A DNA stretch of 51,282 nucleotides from an uncultured bacterium (GTDB lineage: Bacteria; Bacillota_I; Bacilli_A; RF39; UBA660): the NCBI GenBank assembly GCA_946611605.1, contig CAMODU010000004.1, positions 1-51,282 on the forward strand. The letters run 5' to 3'. The notes beneath the pieces were generated by a model. That model was not told the DNA's origin and searched no databases. It worked only from the letters and a program-made list of their open reading frames with translations. The translations under genes were made by a program, and so were the position numbers. Within the stretch, counting starts at the first letter, position 1. Each line of letters starts with the position of its first letter. This document shows positions 1 through 8,562 of this stretch, one piece after another.

Positions 1-461
1 ATTATAAGATTAAATAAATGAGGTATTAGCTTATATTCTATATTTATATGTGATAATACATTTATTCCTAATAGAATAGTTAAATCTATATTCTTAACCC
101 ATCTACTATTGCTAGAAATATATAACATAAGAATAAACATATTAATAATTACATATATTAAATTATCATTCATGAATGATATGTTAGCCATCTTTAAACA
201 TACATATAACGTTAAAGAAGCTTTAATTGGGAAGAATAAATCTTCTCTTTCATCTTTTAAAGTATACATATCAATAATAGATGATAGTAATATGATACAT
301 GAACATATATGTAATTTTAAGCCACCAAAGTAAGATACAATTATCATTCCAGCAGTTAATAAAACCTTAAGAATAATACTTATTACTTTATTAAACTTTT
401 TATATGATATAAAAATATCAACCATACATATTAGTACTAAAACTAAATATAATATATTCAT
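1..461 (-). CDS. Partial membrane protein of unknown function (N-terminal part)
   Basis: An open frame starts at ATG 461-459 behind an AGGTGG ribosome site and stays open for 153 codons to the window edge, so the C-terminus is missing. The visible protein is very hydrophobic, with about five membrane segments starting at residue 2 and a short charged loop (KDERED) near residues 72-77. I do not recognise the family. It lies downstream of rpmA, separated by a terminator. In Bacillus this position holds spo0B/obg, so a membrane sensor-kinase input region is one possibility, but nothing in the visible part shows it. Confidence 0.75.
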   Translation of the reverse strand, partial: MNILYLVLVLICMVDIFISYKKFNKVISIILKVLLTAGMIIVSYFGGLKLHICSCIILLSSIIDMYTLKDEREDLFFPIKASLTLYVCLKMANISFMNDNLIYVIINMFILMLYISSNSRWVKNIDLTILLGINVLSHINIEYKLIPHLFNLI

Positions 462-494
462 CTAAACCACCTAATTTAATTATAGAATAATAAA

Positions 495-523
495 TAAAAA
501 AAAGAAATGTATTATACATTTCC
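495..523 (-). terminator. Intrinsic terminator after rpmA
   Basis: An 8-bp perfect stem GAAATGTA/TACATTTC (504-522) with a TTA loop is followed on the minus strand by a run of T residues. It ends the rplU-prp-rpmA operon a few bases after the rpmA stop codon. Confidence 0.85.
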
Positions 524-527
524 TTTA

Positions 528-815
528 TTAAACTTCATATACAGAAGCTTTTTTCTTATTCTTTCCAGATCTTTCAAACTTAACAACACCAGTTACTAGT
601 GCATATAAAGTATGATCTTTTCCAATTCCAACATTTTTACCTGGGAATATTTTAGTTCCTCTTTGTCTATATATAATTGAACCAGCATTAATCTTTTGAC
701 CATCTGCTGCTTTAGCACCTAATCTACGTCCAGCTGAATCTCTACCATTTTGTGTAGAACCTTGAGCTTTAACGTGAGCAAAACGTTGGATATTTAATGA
801 TACAAATAATTTCAT
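528..815 (-). CDS. rpmA: 50S ribosomal protein L27 with Prp-cleaved N-terminal extension
   Basis: This 95-aa protein is bacterial L27, a large-subunit protein near the peptidyl transferase centre. The family core is clear ([35 protein letters not shown]). The N-terminus carries the Firmicutes extension with the LNIQRFAH motif (residues 7-14), which in this family is removed by the cysteine protease Prp, here predicted between F12 and A13. The prp gene lies directly upstream. The start has a strong AAGGAGG site. It is the last gene of rplU-prp-rpmA. Confidence 0.97.
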   Translation of the reverse strand: MKLFVSLNIQRFAHVKAQGSTQNGRDSAGRRLGAKAADGQKINAGSIIYRQRGTKIFPGKNVGIGKDHTLYALVTGVVKFERSGKNKKKASVYEV

Positions 816-827
816 CTTAAATCCTCC

Positions 828-1112
828 TTATTTTATTTCAATATTGGATGGATATTGTCTTTTAACATCTTCTAACATAATCATCATATTATCTAATAAC
901 GATTCAGTTATATCATCTTTATCATTAATAATAATACTACATTCTTTACCATCATCAGTAAATGTAATAGCATCTTTATTAAGATTGAATATAGCATTAA
1001 CAGTTGTATACATGATAGATGATACAGATGCACATACTATATCGTTAGTATCTTGATAACCAGCATGACCACTGATTGTAATTCTATCCATCTCTTTTAA
1101 TACTTTAATCAT
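828..1112 (-). CDS. prp: Ribosomal-processing cysteine protease Prp
   Basis: This 94-aa protein is a YsxB/Prp-type cysteine protease that removes the N-terminal extension of L27 before ribosome assembly. The two catalytic residues are visible in their motifs: His16 in SGHAGY and Cys27 in DIVCASVS. It sits between rplU and rpmA, the usual Firmicutes order, and starts one base after the rplU stop codon, so translation is probably coupled. Its substrate motif is present in the neighbouring L27. Confidence 0.95.
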   Translation of the reverse strand: MIKVLKEMDRITISGHAGYQDTNDIVCASVSSIMYTTVNAIFNLNKDAITFTDDGKECSIIINDKDDITESLLDNMMIMLEDVKRQYPSNIEIK

Positions 1113-1113
1113 A

Positions 1114-1416
1114 TTAACCTACTATCTTAGTTACTTTTAACTTAGTATATGGTTGTCTGTGACCCTTATGAGTCTTATTCTTGTTGTTCTTGTTAAATCT
1201 CTTTAAGATTCTAATTTTTCTACCCTTGCCTTGTTTAATAACTTTGCAAGTAACTTTAGCACCTTTAACATATGGTGCACCAGTCTTATCACCAACACAT
1301 AATACTTTGTCGAAATCAACAGTCTTTGAAGGTTCTACATCTAACTTTTCAACGAAAATTTCATCACCTTCAGCAACATAATATTGTTTTCCACCAGTTT
1401 CGAATATTGCTTTCAT
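1114..1416 (-). CDS. rplU: 50S ribosomal protein L21
   Basis: This 100-aa protein is L21, a 23S rRNA-binding large-subunit protein. It shows the standard start [14 protein letters not shown], the central [15 protein letters not shown] and the end [15 protein letters not shown]. The start codon follows an AAAGGAGG site. It opens the rplU-prp-rpmA operon, behind a leader of about 100 nt and a promoter with a consensus -35 box. Confidence 0.98.
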   Translation of the reverse strand: MKAIFETGGKQYYVAEGDEIFVEKLDVEPSKTVDFDKVLCVGDKTGAPYVKGAKVTCKVIKQGKGRKIRILKRFNKNNKNKTHKGHRQPYTKLKVTKIVG

Positions 1417-1514
1417 ACATTAACCTCCTTTATATATTTTGAAGACTCGCCTTAGAGGTGGGTAAATACCACTTTATACCTTTTTAGTGCGGTTCGTAAG
1501 AAAGACTTACAAAC
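1417..1514 (-). ncRNA. Structured rplU leader (candidate L21 leader)
   Basis: The untranslated leader of rplU holds a hairpin GTAAG-TCTTT-CTTAC (about 1496-1511) and, further downstream, ACCGCACT pairing with AGTGGT and a GGCGAGTC element before the ribosome site. Position, size and structure fit the known L21 leader of Bacillota, thought to give autoregulation of the operon. I could not score it against a covariance model, so the family assignment is tentative. Confidence 0.55.
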
Positions 1515-1520
1515 ATGAAG

Positions 1521-1550
1521 ATAATAACACAAAATCGTGTCTTTTGTCAA
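1521..1550 (-). promoter_or_regulatory. SigA-type promoter of rplU-prp-rpmA
   Basis: TTGACA (1545-1550) and TATTAT (1521-1526) are separated by 18 bp, with a TGT just before the -10. This is the best -35 box in the window, as expected for a ribosomal protein operon. Confidence 0.8.
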
Positions 1551-1667
1551 TTACTTCTAAGTCATATATATATTACCATATTACCAAATAAAATCAATAT
1601 ATATTGAGTAATTCTTATATATTATTATAATTGCTGATTAACAATATATTTTAATTGTTTATAAATA

Positions 1668-1694
1668 AAAAGAAAGATTATTTATCTTTCTTAT
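1668..1694 (-). terminator. Terminator overlapping the mutS stop
   Basis: AAGAAAGAT pairs with ATCTTTCTT (1670-1692) and T residues follow on the minus strand. The mutS stop codon lies inside the hairpin. Confidence 0.8.
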
Positions 1695-4224
1695 TTATTT
1701 CTTTAATTTTATATAGTAAATTAATAGCTTCAATAGGAGTAGTATTTAAAGGATCTATAGTATCTATAAACTCTTTAAGTTCACTCTTTTCTTTATGATC
1801 TAAATCAAATGCTATTTGTTCTATGTGTGTTTCATTCTTTCTTTTCTTTGAATTATCTTCATATACATTAAGTATTGCTGATGCATTTTGTAATACTTCA
1901 TCTGGTAATCCTGCTAGTTTAGCTACATGAATACCATATGATTTATCAACAGCACCATCCATGATTTTATGTAAGAATACTACATTTCCATCTTCTTCTC
2001 TAGCTTCTACATGTACATTCTTAATAGAAGGTATTCTTTTATCTAAATCAGTTAATTCATGATAATGTGTACTAAATAATGTCTTACATTTAACTTTTTC
2101 AGATATATACTCAAGTATTGCTCTAGCTAAAGACATACCATCAAATGTAGCTGTTCCTCTTCCTAATTCATCAAATAATACTAATGATTTATCAGTAGCA
2201 CCTACAAGCGCATTCTTAGCTTCAATCATTTCAACCATGAATGTTGATTCACCTGATACTAAATCATCTGATGCACCAATACGAGTGAATATCTTATCAA
2301 ATATAGGAAGTGTTGCTGATGTAGCAGGAACAAACGAACCCATTTGAGCCATAATAACAGTTATAGCTAATTGTCTCATATATGTTGATTTACCTGACAT
2401 ATTAGGCCCTGTTATTAATAAAGTATTAATATCTTCATCCATATATATATCATTCTTGATATATTGATTATTAGATACTACTTCAACAACAGGATGTGAG
2501 CCTTCTTTGATATCTATTATTCTCTTATCAGTTAGAGTTGGTCTAACTAAATGTTGTTCTTCAGATACTATAGATAATGAAGCTAATACATCTAATTCAG
2601 CTAATACTCTAGCTGTTTCTTTTAATTTAAATATTTCTTCTTTAATTCTATTTCTTATTTCAGTAAATAGATTATATTCTAGTTCTATAATCTTTTCTTC
2701 AGCATTTAATATAAGTGCTTCCTTTTCTTTTAATTCAGGCGATATAAATCTTTCCGCACCTGTTAAAGTTTGTCTTCTTTCCCAATTTAGATTATCAGGA
2801 ATATTAGCTATTTGTCCTTTAGTAACTTCTATATAATAACCAAATACTTTGTTATATCCTACTTTTAAGTTAGATATACCAGTTTCTTGTTTTAATGATT
2901 CTTCTATAGAAGATATGAAGTTCTTACCACCTTTTCTTATCTCTTTAAGTTCATCTAATTCTTTATTATATCCATCCTTAATTAAATATCCTTCTTTTAC
3001 TGTTATAGGTGGTTCTTCATATATAGCTTCTTCTAATAATTTATATAACTCTGAATGATCATTTAATTTTAATTTATAACCTAATTCATCTATTATTCTA
3101 GTTATATCAGGTAATACACTTAAACTATTCTTTATTTGAAGAACATCTCTTGCATTTAAAGAACCACATGATACTTTTCCACATAATCTTTCAAGATCAT
3201 ATACTTCATATAAATCCTTCATTAATTCATCTCTTAACATAAAGTTTTTATTTAATGAATCTATGTAATCATATCTTTGATTAATTTCTTTTATATCCTT
3301 TAAGGGATTTAGTAAGAAGTACTTAAGCATTCTAGCACCCATAGCTGTCTTAGTTTTATCAAGTAGCCATATAAGTGAATACTTTCTTTCTTTTAATCTT
3401 AATGTTTCTATTAATTCAAGATTTCTAATTGTATGTACATCCATCTCTAGATAATTATCTTTTTTAACAATATTAACATGAGATAAATGTGATAAATCTT
3501 TTAGCTGTACTACATGAAGATAATATAATAAATGTTTAATACCATATATTATTCTTTCGTCTTCGATATCTTCATATATATGTTTATATTCATCTTCTAA
3601 ATAATTATCTTCAATAGATATATTAATTGCATAGTTGTTTTTAAGAACATTTAATAATTCTAATGGGAAGTCATTTTTAATAACTACTTCCTTAACATTT
3701 AAACTTAATAATTCATTTATTAAACTATCTTCTTCATGGTTAATATAACATGAGTTAACTTCACCAGTAGATAAATCAATATAAGTAATAAGATATGTAT
3801 ATTGTAAGTCTTCTACTGATGCTATATAGTTAAAATCTTTATCATTTAAGAATTCTAAATCAACCATGGTACCACGAGTAACAACTTCTACTACTTCTCT
3901 TTTAACCATACCTTTAGCAGTCTTAGGATCTTCTACTTGTTCTACTACTGCTACTTTATAACCTTTTTCTATTAATTTTTCTATATAAGATTTAGCAGAA
4001 TGATGAGGAACTCCACACATAGGAACTCTTTCTTTTAACCCAGCATTCTTACCAGTTAAAGTTAATTCTAATTCACGTGATGCTATTTCTGAATCTTCAA
4101 AGAATAATTCATAGAAGTCACCTATTCTATAGAATAATAGGGTATCTACATATTTGTCTTTTATATCCATATATTGTAACATCATTGGAGATAATTCAGA
4201 TCTATTAACCTCACTTCTAATCAT
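1678..4224 (-). CDS. mutS: DNA mismatch repair protein MutS
   Basis: A full-length MutS of about 848 aa recognises mismatches and uses ATP to recruit repair partners. The N-terminal mismatch-binding motif is present (FYRIGDFYELFFEDS, about residues 32-46), and the Walker A GPNMSGKST is at about residue 605. DELGRGTATFDG and STHYHEL follow. I place the start at ATG 4224: the GTG at 4233 is part of the GGGTGG ribosome site. No mutL is next to it in this window. A monocistronic unit with its own terminator. Confidence 0.97.
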   Translation of the reverse strand: MIRSEVNRSELSPMMLQYMDIKDKYVDTLLFYRIGDFYELFFEDSEIASRELELTLTGKNAGLKERVPMCGVPHHSAKSYIEKLIEKGYKVAVVEQVEDPKTAKGMVKREVVEVVTRGTMVDLEFLNDKDFNYIASVEDLQYTYLITYIDLSTGEVNSCYINHEEDSLINELLSLNVKEVVIKNDFPLELLNVLKNNYAINISIEDNYLEDEYKHIYEDIEDERIIYGIKHLLYYLHVVQLKDLSHLSHVNIVKKDNYLEMDVHTIRNLELIETLRLKERKYSLIWLLDKTKTAMGARMLKYFLLNPLKDIKEINQRYDYIDSLNKNFMLRDELMKDLYEVYDLERLCGKVSCGSLNARDVLQIKNSLSVLPDITRIIDELGYKLKLNDHSELYKLLEEAIYEEPPITVKEGYLIKDGYNKELDELKEIRKGGKNFISSIEESLKQETGISNLKVGYNKVFGYYIEVTKGQIANIPDNLNWERRQTLTGAERFISPELKEKEALILNAEEKIIELEYNLFTEIRNRIKEEIFKLKETARVLAELDVLASLSIVSEEQHLVRPTLTDKRIIDIKEGSHPVVEVVSNNQYIKNDIYMDEDINTLLITGPNMSGKSTYMRQLAITVIMAQMGSFVPATSATLPIFDKIFTRIGASDDLVSGESTFMVEMIEAKNALVGATDKSLVLFDELGRGTATFDGMSLARAILEYISEKVKCKTLFSTHYHELTDLDKRIPSIKNVHVEAREEDGNVVFLHKIMDGAVDKSYGIHVAKLAGLPDEVLQNASAILNVYEDNSKKRKNETHIEQIAFDLDHKEKSELKEFIDTIDPLNTTPIEAINLLYKIKEINKKDK

Positions 4225-4268
4225 ATTAACCACCCGTATTTAATATTATATAATTTTTTAATAAAAAT

Positions 4269-4293
4269 AAAAAGAACTAATTATAGTTCTTTA
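4269..4293 (-). terminator. Terminator of the PDZ/Lon-like protease gene
   Basis: AAAGAACTA and TAGTTCTTT (4271-4292) form a 9-bp stem with an ATTA loop, followed by T residues on the minus strand. The stem includes the last codons of the gene. Confidence 0.8.
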
Positions 4294-5272
4294 AATCATT
4301 TAATACTTGTTCAAATGAATCAGCTCTTAATAATTTAATATTTAAATTATTTTGTTCAACTACTTCTTTAGCTTCATCATAGTTACCTGATGGAACAATA
4401 AATAAATCTATTTTCTTTTTAGCAGCACCTAGTATTTTATATCTAACACCAGATATTTCATTTACGCTTCCATCATATTCTATAGTACCAGTTCCTGCTA
4501 TCTTCATTCCTTTAGTAATATCTTCTTCTACTAAAGCATTATACATGGATAATGCTAATAATAATCCACCTGAAGATCCTGATTCATTATGATCATATTT
4601 ATATGTCATGTTAGGATTTAGATCATATGTGAACACTTTAGATATTAATATACCTACTATATTATTATCCAATACTTTGGATTTAGTATTTATTTTTCTA
4701 TTACCTCTCATAACAGTAAGGGTAACGTCATCATTTACTTTATGTGATTTAATACATGTTTGTATTTCTTCAAAACTAGTAGTTTCTTTATTATCACATT
4801 TAATAACTCTATCTCCTACTTTTAATTCAGTTTGAGCTTTAGGATCTATATAATAAACATAATTATATTCATCTTTAATAGAATATTCTTTATTAGCATA
4901 CTTATAAGATATATAAGTAGCATTAGATACAGCTTGTTCTATTTGTATTAAATCTCTTTTCATAGAATCAATCATATCTTCATTAGATAAAGTAATATCT
5001 TTATTCTTAATAATATCATGAGTAGGTAATATCTTAGCTATAAGTAAATTCATGATAGTACCTTTTCTATATGATACATATGTTAAATTAAATGAACCTT
5101 TAGAATAATATTCTTTATTTGATAATCTATTATCAACATTAATTAATCCGCCTGGTGAATATACAGAGTAATCTAATTGATAAGTTTCTAAAGCTAAAAA
5201 GATAGAAAAAATAATAATAACAATTAAATTTCTATGTACTGAATCTAATATATTCTTTATTAACTTTTTCAT
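4277..5272 (-). CDS. Membrane-anchored PDZ/Lon-type serine protease, YlbL/SepM-like
   Basis: A 331-aa protein with one N-terminal membrane segment (about residues 14-30), a region matching the YlbL/SepM start (YSVYSPGGLINVDNRL), a PDZ-like middle (LKVGDRVIKCDN) and a C-terminal Lon proteolytic domain. The Ser-Lys dyad is visible as the Ser in NESGSSGG (about residue 230) and the Lys in SGVRYKILGA (about 275). It probably cleaves membrane or exported proteins outside the cell. I use ATG 5272: the TTG and GTG upstream lie in the TTGGTGA ribosome site. Single-gene unit. Confidence 0.92.
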   Translation of the reverse strand: MKKLIKNILDSVHRNLIVIIIFSIFLALETYQLDYSVYSPGGLINVDNRLSNKEYYSKGSFNLTYVSYRKGTIMNLLIAKILPTHDIIKNKDITLSNEDMIDSMKRDLIQIEQAVSNATYISYKYANKEYSIKDEYNYVYYIDPKAQTELKVGDRVIKCDNKETTSFEEIQTCIKSHKVNDDVTLTVMRGNRKINTKSKVLDNNIVGILISKVFTYDLNPNMTYKYDHNESGSSGGLLLALSMYNALVEEDITKGMKIAGTGTIEYDGSVNEISGVRYKILGAAKKKIDLFIVPSGNYDEAKEVVEQNNLNIKLLRADSFEQVLNDLKNYN

Positions 5273-5288
5273 TTTATTCACCAAATAA

Positions 5289-5297
5289 ATTATAACA
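5289..5297 (-). promoter_or_regulatory. Extended -10 promoter of the PDZ/Lon-like protease gene
   Basis: TGTTATAAT lies 17 bp before the start codon and directly behind the U-tract of the upstream pilin-like gene. No clear -35 box. Confidence 0.6.
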
Positions 5298-5299
5298 TA

Positions 5300-5327
5300 A
5301 AAAAATAAGTTATTAACAACTTATTTC
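5300..5327 (-). terminator. Terminator of the pilin-like gene
   Basis: AAATAAGTT pairs with AACTTATTT (5303-5326), loop ATTAAC, followed by T residues on the minus strand. The stem overlaps the stop codon. Confidence 0.8.
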
Positions 5328-5921
5328 TTTAAAGTACTTAGAATTAACTGGTTTATAAGACATACTAGTTGTACTAGATGAAGTCTCTCCTAATCTAGTT
5401 GAATGAGTAACACCTGTAGTTGTAGTCCAGACATAATTATCAGTTAATTTACCTGGATCAGCATCTTCTACACATTCAAAATATTTATATGTACCATTTC
5501 CATATGATACTCTTACTTTTTCACCTTTATGATAGTAAATATTAGGATTATAATCTTCTACATAATTAGCATTAATATCTAAAGTAGATTTACAATAACA
5601 CATTACTACATCTCCTCTTAATGGAGCTCCTGTAGTAGGATTATATATTTCAGCTTTAGTATCACTTTCAGAAGATATAATACCCCTTTCAATTAATTCT
5701 TGAACAGTAATATTCATGCATGTATTTTTCTTTATATCATCTTTTATAGTATTACCATACTTTAATGCACCTTTTTCAATTTGGTTAACCTTGTTATCAA
5801 ATGTGTTTCTTCTCATAGTAGTATATATAGTTAAATAACCAGGTATTAATAATGCCATTAAAAAAGCAATGATAATAATAACAACTAACATTTCAATTAA
5901 TGAGAAACCATTCTTCTTCAT
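5313..5921 (-). CDS. Type IV pilin-like / pseudopilin protein
   Basis: A 202-aa protein with a class III prepilin signal: MKKNG followed by FSLIEMLVVIIIIAFLMAL. Cleavage is expected after Gly5, with the conserved Glu at mature position 5. The rest is an extracellular domain with several cysteines (CMNITV, VMCYCKS, FECVED, EISC) and a Ser/Thr-rich stretch near residues 170-190. No prepilin peptidase, pilus ATPase or other pilin is in the window, so it may be a minor pilin or competence-type pseudopilin. It is its own unit, downstream of cdaR where glmM is found in many Firmicutes. Confidence 0.88.
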   Translation of the reverse strand: MKKNGFSLIEMLVVIIIIAFLMALLIPGYLTIYTTMRRNTFDNKVNQIEKGALKYGNTIKDDIKKNTCMNITVQELIERGIISSESDTKAEIYNPTTGAPLRGDVVMCYCKSTLDINANYVEDYNPNIYYHKGEKVRVSYGNGTYKYFECVEDADPGKLTDNYVWTTTTGVTHSTRLGETSSSTTSMSYKPVNSKYFKEISC

Positions 5922-5962
5922 ATTATCAACCCTTATTATAATAAGTATATAACAAATGGCAT

Positions 5963-5991
5963 AAAAAAAGTAGTTATGATTAACTACTTTT
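5963..5991 (-). terminator. Terminator of cdaA-cdaR
   Basis: AAAAGTAGTTA and TAACTACTTTT (5966-5991) form an 11-bp perfect stem with a TGAT loop and a U-tract on the minus strand. It spans the cdaR stop codon. Confidence 0.85.
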
Positions 5992-7339
5992 AATGAATAT
6001 TTACAGTTATCTCAGTTTTAGTAGGTATTGCTATTACCTTTTCATCTGATGTAGTAACTGTTACAGGTACTGAATAAGATCCCTTACCTAAACCAGTTAA
6101 ATCTACTGTTGCAAATACTTGGTTATCTTGAATAGCATTAATTACTTCTTGAGTACCCTTAAGGATTACTGAAATTTCTCTTTCTCCTTGAGCGGCTTGA
6201 GGAACTAATCCAGTTCCAGCATTTATAGCTGATACTATAATTCCACCAATTTCTCTTTGAGCTTCATTACCAACTGTTATATCAATATTAGTCTTAGTTT
6301 CAGTCATATATCTTACTCCATTGACTCTTATTAAATCTACAGATAATTTCTTGTTTTCACTTAATCCTTCAACATCAACTTTAGCTTCTACTTCAGTTAA
6401 CTTATCTAAGACATCTTTATCACCATATACATCAACATTCTTAACAGATGATGTTAATGATGCGATAGCTTTACCTGATGCCATGTTACCAGTAACAACT
6501 GTCTTAACAGGTAATGTAACATGATATGAATCAATTGTTACTTGAGCAGTAATCTTAGATGGAACAATTTCAACATGGTCTAATCTATTACCAACATCAT
6601 CATATGCAACTAATTCAACATCTTCTAATGTTTGAGTACCAGACTCTTTTAATGTAATCTTAGATGTATCAATTAACGCTTTAACTGTAGCTATCTTATT
6701 AAGTTGTTCTTGAGATGATTTAGCAATTACTTCAGATGTATCAAGTACAACTTTAGATACAGATAATTTCTTATCTAATTTATTTTGATTTAATAAATCA
6801 TATGTTAATGGTTCAACTTCAGATACTTTCTCTGATATCTTAACTGTAACTGTTGCAGGATCTAACTTATAAGTAACTGATTCAACTGAATGATTATACT
6901 TTAAGTTAACCTTGTATGTTCCAGGTCCATATCCAGATAAGTCTAAGTCTATCTTATGTTCACCTAATTGAGTAGCTAAGTAAATAGATGATTTACTACC
7001 TATTAAAGTAATATCTACTGTATCAGGTACACCTTCTACTACATATGCTTCATCATTATAAATAATATTAATCTTTTGACCTTCAATTACTTCTGCTTCT
7101 TTTTCAGTTAAATTAATAACATTGTGGTCAACAAGTAAGAACATAATACCAGCACATATTAATGATAAATATACTAGTACATTAGGTCTATTTAAGATTT
7201 TTTCAAATCTTGAGTTATTATCCTTTAAGAATCCTCTAACTCTATAGATTATTTTAGATACAGGTGTAATTAATAATACATCTAATATCTTATATATTAT
7301 TTTAAATATCCAAATGATTGGTGCGAATATCTTACTCAT
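5990..7339 (-). CDS. cdaR: YbbR-domain regulator of diadenylate cyclase, CdaR
   Basis: A 449-aa protein with a membrane segment near residues 50-70 and a long extracellular part made of YbbR-type beta repeats (for example VDITLIGSKSSIYLATQL, and the C-terminal VPVTVTTSDEKVIAIPTK). CdaR modulates CdaA. I use ATG 7339, which overlaps the cdaA stop in the sequence ATGAGTAA behind GGTGGTGAAG. The longer frame to 7387 lies wholly within cdaA. No glmM follows, unlike the classic cdaA-cdaR-glmM operon. Confidence 0.92.
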   Translation of the reverse strand: MSKIFAPIIWIFKIIYKILDVLLITPVSKIIYRVRGFLKDNNSRFEKILNRPNVLVYLSLICAGIMFLLVDHNVINLTEKEAEVIEGQKINIIYNDEAYVVEGVPDTVDITLIGSKSSIYLATQLGEHKIDLDLSGYGPGTYKVNLKYNHSVESVTYKLDPATVTVKISEKVSEVEPLTYDLLNQNKLDKKLSVSKVVLDTSEVIAKSSQEQLNKIATVKALIDTSKITLKESGTQTLEDVELVAYDDVGNRLDHVEIVPSKITAQVTIDSYHVTLPVKTVVTGNMASGKAIASLTSSVKNVDVYGDKDVLDKLTEVEAKVDVEGLSENKKLSVDLIRVNGVRYMTETKTNIDITVGNEAQREIGGIIVSAINAGTGLVPQAAQGEREISVILKGTQEVINAIQDNQVFATVDLTGLGKGSYSVPVTVTTSDEKVIAIPTKTEITVNIH

Positions 7340-8156
7340 CTTCTTCACCACCATTCTCTTCTTCATCTGCAGCATAGAAGACATCATTCTTAGGTTTTAA
7401 TTCTTCTAATAGCATTGATCTAAATTCATCTATTGTTAAATTATAATGTAAGTAATTATCACATGCTATAGAAATTCTACCTGTTTCTTCAGATACAACT
7501 AATGCTATAGCATCAGTTTCTTCAGCAACACCTAATGCTGCTCTATGACGAGTACCTAACTTTTTATTAACATTAGGATTCATAGATGTTTTGAATACTG
7601 CACCAGCACATGTTACTCTATCACCTTGAATAATAATTCCACCATCATGTAATGGGTTTGGTGGTAAGAAAGCTGCTTCTAATAATTGAGAAGTAATATC
7701 AGCATATAATTTAATAGCTGGTTGAATATATTCTTGTAATGACATATCTCTTTCAATAACTATTAAAGCACCAGTTTTATCCTTCTTTAAGTGTTCAATA
7801 GCAGTCATTATTTCATATACAACTTTTTCTCTTTCATCTACAGTTAATACTTTGTGTCTTCCTAGTAATTGTGTTCTACCTACTTGTTCAAGTAAGTTTC
7901 TTATTTCTGGTTGGAAAACTATAATTAATGCTATAGGTCCCCATGAAATAACATACTCTAGTAATACACCTACTGTATATAAATTAAGTAAATTACTTAA
8001 TAACTTAATCAAGATAATAATTACTACACCTTTGAATATTAGTACCATCTTAACATTGTTCTTAATATTCTTAAATAAGATATAGAATAATGCCCAAACA
8101 ATACAAATATCTATTGTCTTAGTTACCAAAGTCCATACTGTGGCTAATGGTATCAT
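7332..8156 (-). CDS. cdaA: Diadenylate cyclase CdaA (c-di-AMP synthase)
   Basis: A 274-aa CdaA-type enzyme making c-di-AMP from two ATP. Three N-terminal membrane helices (to about residue 90) precede a DAC domain with LHDGGIIIQGDRV near residue 170 and LGTRHRAALG near 200. The classic DGA triad reads DGG here, while RHR is intact. The tail is acidic (EENGGEEDE). The last eight bases overlap the cdaR start, pointing to coupled translation. It is led by a TGATATAAT promoter and a GGGATGTGAT ribosome site. Confidence 0.96.
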   Translation of the reverse strand: MIPLATVWTLVTKTIDICIVWALFYILFKNIKNNVKMVLIFKGVVIIILIKLLSNLLNLYTVGVLLEYVISWGPIALIIVFQPEIRNLLEQVGRTQLLGRHKVLTVDEREKVVYEIMTAIEHLKKDKTGALIVIERDMSLQEYIQPAIKLYADITSQLLEAAFLPPNPLHDGGIIIQGDRVTCAGAVFKTSMNPNVNKKLGTRHRAALGVAEETDAIALVVSEETGRISIACDNYLHYNLTIDEFRSMLLEELKPKNDVFYAADEEENGGEEDE

Positions 8157-8176
8157 ATTATCACATCCCTTTTTAT

Positions 8177-8185
8177 ATTATATCA
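8177..8185 (-). promoter_or_regulatory. Extended -10 promoter of cdaA-cdaR
   Basis: TGATATAAT lies 21 bp before the cdaA start and close behind the terminator of the upstream gene. No convincing -35. Confidence 0.55.
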
Positions 8186-8197
8186 TATTTTCGTAAT

Positions 8198-8221
8198 AAA
8201 AAATGCATGAAGATGCATTTA
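8198..8221 (-). terminator. Terminator of the small membrane protein gene
   Basis: AAATGCAT pairs with ATGCATTT (8201-8220), loop GAAG, followed by T residues on the minus strand. The stem includes the stop codon. Confidence 0.8.
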
Positions 8222-8443
8222 TTGATTTGGTTGTTGTGGTTCTTCTTGTACTTGTACTACATCAGCAACTTCAGATACATTTGCATGTGAAGACATAGTA
8301 TTTGAAGCTCTTCCTTCATTGATAATTTCATCTCTATATTCATCATATTTTTTTCTATCCATCATATATCCAAATAGTCCTAATAAAAGTACTACAGCAA
8401 TAACTACGAATATTACCCAGTAATTAATAATAAATTCTAACAT
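8219..8443 (-). CDS. Small single-pass membrane protein
   Basis: A 74-aa protein: one membrane helix (about residues 6-27), then a basic turn (MDRKKYDEY) and a Gln/Glu/Val-rich tail ending QQPNQ. I choose ATG 8443 because it follows GAGGGAATTG and makes the helix N-terminal. The longer frame to 8476 lacks a ribosome site. Family unknown. It is transcribed ahead of cdaA but separated from it by a terminator. Confidence 0.8.
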   Translation of the reverse strand: MLEFIINYWVIFVVIAVVLLLGLFGYMMDRKKYDEYRDEIINEGRASNTMSSHANVSEVADVVQVQEEPQQPNQ

Positions 8444-8506
8444 ATCAATTCCCTCTATTCTATATATATTATACATATTAATTATGTATTAATCAATAAG
8501 TATATA

Positions 8507-8536
8507 TTGAAAAATAAAATATATAAATGGTATAAT
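8507..8536 (+). promoter_or_regulatory. SigA-type promoter of the lipoprotein gene at 8563
   Basis: TTGAAA (8507-8512), an 18-bp spacer and TATAAT (8531-8536) with TGG just before the -10. Confidence 0.75.
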
Positions 8537-8562
8537 TTTAGTATGATTGGAAGTCGATAAAG

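Noticed and set aside
109-333. Open frame of 74 codons on the plus strand
   Set aside because: It lies antisense to the partial membrane protein at 1-461, lacks a ribosome site and is explained by the AT-rich complementary strand.
1531-1667. Spacer upstream of the rplU promoter as a site for a small RNA
   Set aside because: No stable hairpin with a U-tract beyond the mutS terminator and no promoter pair beyond that of rplU.
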